This document shows, piece after piece, positions 28,885 through 33,026 of a stretch of DNA of 33,026 nt; the first letter of the stretch is position 1; every line of letters starts with the position of its first letter. Source of the DNA: Prosthecobacter debontii (GTDB lineage Bacteria > Verrucomicrobiota > Verrucomicrobiia > Verrucomicrobiales > Akkermansiaceae). A program made the position numbers and the translations under genes. Under the pieces are notes generated by a model. It had not been told where the DNA came from. It worked only from the letters and a program-made list of their open reading frames with translations, and did not search any database. The DNA lies in the NCBI GenBank assembly GCA_945869465.1, contig CAMBPB010000032.1, positions 1-33,026 of the forward strand, given 5' to 3'.

Positions 28885-30767
28885 GGGGTTTTTGGTTGTT
28901 GGCTGGGGTCGTGAAAAATCCGGATGTCCGCCTTCTCGGTGCCGAGCACCTGCTGGGAGCGCTTGAGGGCGCCGCGGGTCGATAGATTCGGATTGCGCGT
29001 GTTGGTTAGAAACAGGTTGGATTCGCCCGCCTTGCGGTCGCAGCCTTCCTGCAGGGTGAGCAGCACGCCGGACTTCTTGAGGACTCGATAGACATCGCGT
29101 GAAGCGCCGGAGACGATCAGGTGGAGGCCCTTGCTCCGCATGAAACGGATCAGGTCCTCAAGCGCCATGACGCTGGTGGCATCCAGATGGCGGGCATTCT
29201 TGAGGCGCAGGATGATCACCTGGATCGCCGGATCGGAAACCGTGCGCTGGATCTGCGTGCGGAACAATTCCGCCGCGCCGAAGAACAAATCCCCCTCGAC
29301 GTGGACAATGGAAATGGCCGGGATCGGACGTTTCCGCTTCTCGCCCATTTCGCGGAGTTCGCCGGCGTCGCTGAACTCGTATTCGACGAGATGCGGGCGG
29401 CTGGCCTTGCGGAGGAACAGGCCGATGGAAACGGCCACTCCGATGAAGATCGCGACATGCAGCGGCGCGAGCAATGTGGACACAAACGTCGTGACAAGAA
29501 CCGCCGCGTCATCGCCAGTCGAGCGCAGACAGATGCGGATGTTACGGAGATTGAACAACGACATGGACAAGGCGATCACCAGGGCCGCCAGCGCCGCCTT
29601 CGGGATGAAGTCGATCAACGGCACTCCCCACTCCACCGAGGCGGCGACGAGGATGGCGAATCCAAGGCTCAAGATTCCGGAGTAGAACGAAGCGAACCGG
29701 GTGCGGGCTCCGGAATCGAAGTTGAGAGTCGAGCGGGTGAGCGAGCCGGAAGCCGGCATGCCTCCGGCGAAGGCACTCGCGATGTTGGCCATGCCCACCG
29801 AGAACATGTCCTGATTCACGTCGGCATGATCGCCGGAACGCGAGGCGAGCGATTTGGCCATCAGGGTGTTTTCCAACGATGCCAGGAAGGCGATGGCGAG
29901 CGCCACGCCGAACAAGTCCGAGATATCCTTGAAAATCCCCTCGCGAATCAAATGCGGCAGGCGCGGCAGCAGATCGCCGAAGCCGAAGGTCTCAAAGGTG
30001 GCGGCACCCCCGAACGGCGAAACATGAAAACGAATGAGCGAGCCGAACACGGCGGAGGCAAGCACCAGCGCGATGGCGAACACCGGCCAGCGGGGTTTCC
30101 ACTTCATCAAGAGGCCGTAGATTGCCAGAGTTACGCCGCCGATGGTTAGAGAAACCCAAGCGATGTGGGGCAATGATTTCACCAATCCGATGACCAGACC
30201 GACAAACGAGGATCCGGCTGTTTCGTCGATCCATTCGCCAACGCCTAGCAGGTGCTTCATCTGGTTGGCCACAATGAGCACGGCAGCGCCCGAAAGGTAG
30301 CCGACGAGCACGCTGCGCGAAACAAATTGCATCAAATCCGCAACCCGCAGGAGCGCTCCAGCAATCGCAATCAGGCCGACCATCAATACCAGCAGCGGCA
30401 CGAGTTCGCTCCACCGCCCGGCGATCCCCGGATTCACCGAGAAGAAACTGAACAACATGAAGGCCGTGGCATTCGTGGGCCCTATGATGGTGTGGCGTGA
30501 CGATGAAAACAGCGGTGCCACTAGGGCCGCGACCGCCGTGCAAAGCACCCCATACACCACTGGCAATCCGGCGATGGCGGCAAAAGCGATCGCCTGGGAC
30601 ACCGCGAGCAACGTCACGTTCAAGGAGGCGCGGAAATCGTGCCGCAGTTTTCCCCAACTGTATTTCCGCCATGACTCGGCACACGGAAACAAGGCCACAT
30701 GCTCGGTGGCAAAGTGATCTCTAACGTCTCGGCCGGCGCGGATAATGGAGCGGAGGGCTTTCATCAA
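28881..30767 (-). CDS. SulP-family anion transporter with STAS domain
   Basis: The 628-residue protein has a SulP membrane domain of 10-14 helices (about 50-455) and a cytosolic STAS domain (483-575). Diagnostic segments are SQAIAFAAIAGLPVVYGVL near the start, RHTIIGPTNATAFML, LVGYLSGAAVLIVANQMKHL, LENTLMAKSLASRSG and NQDMFSVGMANIASAFAGGM. The STAS part contains the HLDATSV loop with Ser532, the region phosphorylated in related anti-anti-sigma folds. Substrates in the family include sulfate, bicarbonate and dicarboxylates; none is favoured here. It starts 10 nt after the LptF/G-like gene and overlaps the next gene by 4 nt, so the three form one operon. MMK offers two adjacent ATGs, at 30767 and 30764. 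Confidence 0.93.
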   Translation of the reverse strand: MMKALRSIIRAGRDVRDHFATEHVALFPCAESWRKYSWGKLRHDFRASLNVTLLAVSQAIAFAAIAGLPVVYGVLCTAVAALVAPLFSSSRHTIIGPTNATAFMLFSFFSVNPGIAGRWSELVPLLVLMVGLIAIAGALLRVADLMQFVSRSVLVGYLSGAAVLIVANQMKHLLGVGEWIDETAGSSFVGLVIGLVKSLPHIAWVSLTIGGVTLAIYGLLMKWKPRWPVFAIALVLASAVFGSLIRFHVSPFGGAATFETFGFGDLLPRLPHLIREGIFKDISDLFGVALAIAFLASLENTLMAKSLASRSGDHADVNQDMFSVGMANIASAFAGGMPASGSLTRSTLNFDSGARTRFASFYSGILSLGFAILVAASVEWGVPLIDFIPKAALAALVIALSMSLFNLRNIRICLRSTGDDAAVLVTTFVSTLLAPLHVAIFIGVAVSIGLFLRKASRPHLVEYEFSDAGELREMGEKRKRPIPAISIVHVEGDLFFGAAELFRTQIQRTVSDPAIQVIILRLKNARHLDATSVMALEDLIRFMRSKGLHLIVSGASRDVYRVLKKSGVLLTLQEGCDRKAGESNLFLTNTRNPNLSTRGALKRSQQVLGTEKADIRIFHDPSQQPKTP

Positions 30768-30777
30768 CCGTCGCGAG

Positions 30778-31881
30778 TTACTTGAATCGGGCCCTGCGGA
30801 AAAGCACCAGTCCTAACAAAACACAGGCGGCATTGGGCGCCCACAACATCGCGGCGGCACCCGTGTCGGACTTGAACTGGGCCGCAAGCATGGAGACGAG
30901 GAAGTAGCCGGTCCCGATCAACAGGCTGATGATGAGGCCGCCAGAGGTATCCCGTCGACGGGAGCCAAGGCCCAGGGGCACGGCGATGAAGGCGAACGCG
31001 AGGCAGGCCATAGAAAACGAATAACGTTTGGTGATTTCCGCGCGCAGTTGCACTTTTTTGGCGGGTGTGAGCTCCGGATTGGTGGCGACTTCGGTGCGGA
31101 TCTCCGCGTTGGTCATGGTGCTGGCGCGGGTTTTTCTGAGCTTCGGGTTTTTCAGGTCGATGAGCAAGGGTTCCGCCCGCCCGGCGATTGCCATTTCGAT
31201 GCGTCCGTCGGGCTTGTGGGTTTCGAAATAGGCGTCCTCGAGTTTCACCCGCAGCTGGCTGTTGGCCTCATCCACTGCGAGCGAGGCCCTTGAGGCGTGA
31301 ACATAGGTGCGGTCATCTTTATCCGAAGCCGGCAGTTGATAGAAATGAAACCCCTCCACCCATCCGCCGCTTTTGCCTTCGATGAGGACTTTCTGAATGT
31401 CGCTACCGCTGCTCCGGAAGTTTCCCTGCACCACGCCGGGTTTGAGCAACGAGTCCGGATCGCGAGAGGCCTGCTCGTAGAGGAGTTGCACGGATGACGC
31501 CTTGGATCTGGGCACGACGTTGATGTTGAGCCACAGGCTGACGAGCGAAAGCAATGCGCCAATTGCAAACACGGGGACGGAAAGCCGGACCAAACTCAAA
31601 CCCGCGACACGGAAACCGGTGATTTCGTGACCTGCCGAAAGACGTCCGAAAACCAACAGGACTGCGGATAGAAAACCCCATGGCACTGTGTACATCAACG
31701 ACAGCGGCAGCACGCTGATGACGAAGCGCAGCACCATTTCCAGCGGGGCTTTTTGATCGACGAGAAGCGGCTGGATTTGTTTGAACAAGTTGCCAAGAAC
31801 CAGCACCAATCCGAGAACCAACACCGCGTAAAGGGTGCCGAACAGCACTTGTTTTCCGATGTAGCGGTCCGAGATTCGCAT
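30778..31881 (-). CDS. LptF/LptG-family (YjgP/YjgQ) permease
   Basis: The 367-residue protein has the LptFG layout: three N-terminal helices (about 12-33, 50-78 and 97-120), a large periplasmic beta-jellyroll (about 125-270), and three C-terminal helices. Typical wording includes the N-terminal MRISDRYIGKQVLFGTL, FGRLSAGHEITGFRVAGLS, and LAFAFIAVPLGLGSRRRDTS. The family moves lipopolysaccharide from the inner membrane with LptB, but LptF and LptG normally come as a pair. Only one is here, and LptB is not adjacent. The ATG at 31881 is preferred; an in-frame start 22 residues upstream adds residues unlike the family. First gene of a three-gene operon with SulP. Confidence 0.9.
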   Translation of the reverse strand: MRISDRYIGKQVLFGTLYAVLVLGLVLVLGNLFKQIQPLLVDQKAPLEMVLRFVISVLPLSLMYTVPWGFLSAVLLVFGRLSAGHEITGFRVAGLSLVRLSVPVFAIGALLSLVSLWLNINVVPRSKASSVQLLYEQASRDPDSLLKPGVVQGNFRSSGSDIQKVLIEGKSGGWVEGFHFYQLPASDKDDRTYVHASRASLAVDEANSQLRVKLEDAYFETHKPDGRIEMAIAGRAEPLLIDLKNPKLRKTRASTMTNAEIRTEVATNPELTPAKKVQLRAEITKRYSFSMACLAFAFIAVPLGLGSRRRDTSGGLIISLLIGTGYFLVSMLAAQFKSDTGAAAMLWAPNAACVLLGLVLFRRARFK

Positions 31882-32013
31882 GGAGATGTCGCACTTTGAA
31901 GCCGCCTCTTGCCGCTGTCCAGACAAGAGAATGCGAAGCGCCTTCACACCGGAGTGTGACCCGTTTGGCCGCGCGCCTGGTTCAAGCGCAGCGTGCCTGG
32001 AAATCCGGCGGGT

Positions 32014-33026
32014 TCACGCCGGAAGCGTGGCGAGCATCCGGCTGATTTCGCGCATCGTGCCGCGGGTTTCGTTCTGCCAGTGGCGCAGCGCCTCGCGGCT
32101 GACCAGCACGCGGTCGGCAACGGCCTTTTCGAGTTCGTGATAATTCGCGGCAAGGCGCTCGACCATTTCATGGACGGCATCGCTCATGCGCTGGGCGGGG
32201 CCATGGCCTTTTTCACGCAGTTCGGCAAGGTGTTTCTCGGCGACCGAGCGGGCTTCGCGCATTTCCGCGAGCAAGATCCGGCTGTCCGGCACGCGGCGGA
32301 GGTCTTTCACCAAGCCGAGTTTGGACAAGGTCCAGATCGTCCACTTGCTGGGATCCCACTGCCATGGTTTCACACCGTTGCGGTAGTCATGCTGGAACTC
32401 GTGGTGGTAATTGTGATAGCCCTCGCCAAACGTCAGGAAGGCCATGATCGCACTGTCCCGGGCACTGTGACCGGTGGAATACGGCTGGCGTCCCACGGTG
32501 TGGCACAGTGAGTTGATGAAAAACGTGCAGTGCTGGGCCACCACGATGCGGGCCACGCCGGCAATCAGGAATCCGCCGAGTGCACCGGTCCCCGGGTCCA
32601 TGCCTTGATAGAGATTCCAGAAATATCCGAGCACCGTCGGAATCACGATGCCGACGACCAGCCCGATCCAATGGACATAGCGGTATTGCCACATGACCAG
32701 CTTGTCCTTGCGCAGGTCGCTGACGTTGTCCATCGGCGGCTCGGGATTGAGTTTGAAAATCAACCAGCCGATGTGCGCCCAGAAGAAACCTTTGGAAATA
32801 TCGTAGGGATCCTCGTCGTGATCGACGTGTTTGTGGTGGCGGCGGTGATCGGAGGCCCAGTCGAGGCAGGCGTTCTCAAACGCACAGGCACCGAAAATCA
32901 AGGTGAAGAGCCGTACCGGCCGTTTCGCTTTAAATGACAAGTGGGAAAACAGGCGGTGATATCCCACCGTGATGCTCATCATGGTGGCGACGAGGTAAAA
33001 GAAAAACATGCCGAACTGGAACCAGT
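32014..33026 (-). CDS. Acyl-CoA/fatty-acid delta-9-type desaturase (5' end outside window)
   Basis: A membrane di-iron desaturase that introduces a double bond into saturated acyl chains. The frame stays open to the window edge (upstream residues read WFQFG), so the start is missing. About 337 residues are visible. All three histidine boxes are intact: HRLFSH, HRRHHKHVDHDEDP and the HNYHHEFQHDYR box, with the usual SLCHTVGRQPY before the last. Two pairs of membrane helices lie between the boxes. After the catalytic part comes a charged helical extension of about 85 residues (MREARSVAEKHLAELREK to the end), longer than in minimal acyl-CoA desaturases. It runs in the same direction as the LptF/G operon, 132 nt upstream of it. 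Confidence 0.93.
   Translation of the reverse strand, partial: WFQFGMFFFYLVATMMSITVGYHRLFSHLSFKAKRPVRLFTLIFGACAFENACLDWASDHRRHHKHVDHDEDPYDISKGFFWAHIGWLIFKLNPEPPMDNVSDLRKDKLVMWQYRYVHWIGLVVGIVIPTVLGYFWNLYQGMDPGTGALGGFLIAGVARIVVAQHCTFFINSLCHTVGRQPYSTGHSARDSAIMAFLTFGEGYHNYHHEFQHDYRNGVKPWQWDPSKWTIWTLSKLGLVKDLRRVPDSRILLAEMREARSVAEKHLAELREKGHGPAQRMSDAVHEMVERLAANYHELEKAVADRVLVSREALRHWQNETRGTMREISRMLATLPA

Overview
The window is a GC-rich bacterial chromosome segment. It most resembles Verrucomicrobiota, probably a Luteolibacter- or Haloferula-like member of the Verrucomicrobiales. That placement is inference from gene content: a DUF6807/PmoA-like secreted protein, a short verrucomicrobial-type pseudopilin, bactofilin, a ThrS without a TGS domain, recognisable verrucomicrobial integrase ends, and no Shine-Dalgarno sequence before any of the start codons. 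Most genes are chromosomal housekeeping genes. Only the first kilobase looks like decayed accessory DNA.

Layout: 1-910 is a scar with an internally deleted tyrosine recombinase (38-500), a tandem 12-bp repeat and a C-terminal scrap of a ComM-like gene. These lie just past the 3' end of a tRNA-Pro gene (911-984). From 985 to 3362 is a compact thiamine unit: promoter, TPP riboswitch, intrinsic terminator, a heptameric-repeat leader and thiC. Next come hrpB (minus), a small charged protein, a Rep/PcrA-type helicase, a cyclophilin with a clear terminator, an Ldh_2-family dehydrogenase flanked by two copies of a 29-bp palindromic element, a DEVD-box RNA helicase, and thrS. A gene-poor stretch (14180-14572) carries a perfect 22-bp palindrome.

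From 14573 on: a DUF6807 protein (minus), then a plus-strand run of a three-helix membrane/coiled-coil protein, a sigma54 activator whose receiver lacks its phosphoacceptor Asp, a large exported TPR protein, dapB, a lipoprotein with an HtrA-like fold but no catalytic triad, and a pseudopilin. Then an orphan LolD-like ATPase (minus), bactofilin, a CDF transporter (minus), a DeaD-type helicase with a DbpA domain, and a minus-strand operon of LptF/G-like permease, SulP transporter and small anchored protein. A fatty-acid desaturase is cut by the right edge.

The signals most worth following are: (1) leaders with a strict 7-nt period, each with its own heptamer, ending at the start codons of thiC, dapB and the HtrA-like lipoprotein, in a window without Shine-Dalgarno sequences; (2) a small palindromic repeat family (GGCGAGACGCC core) with one intergenic copy and one that appears inserted in frame inside thiC; (3) degenerate signalling and protease proteins (pseudo-receiver, pseudo-HtrA) in the 15.7-23.6 kb stretch; (4) the collapsed integrase next to tRNA-Pro.
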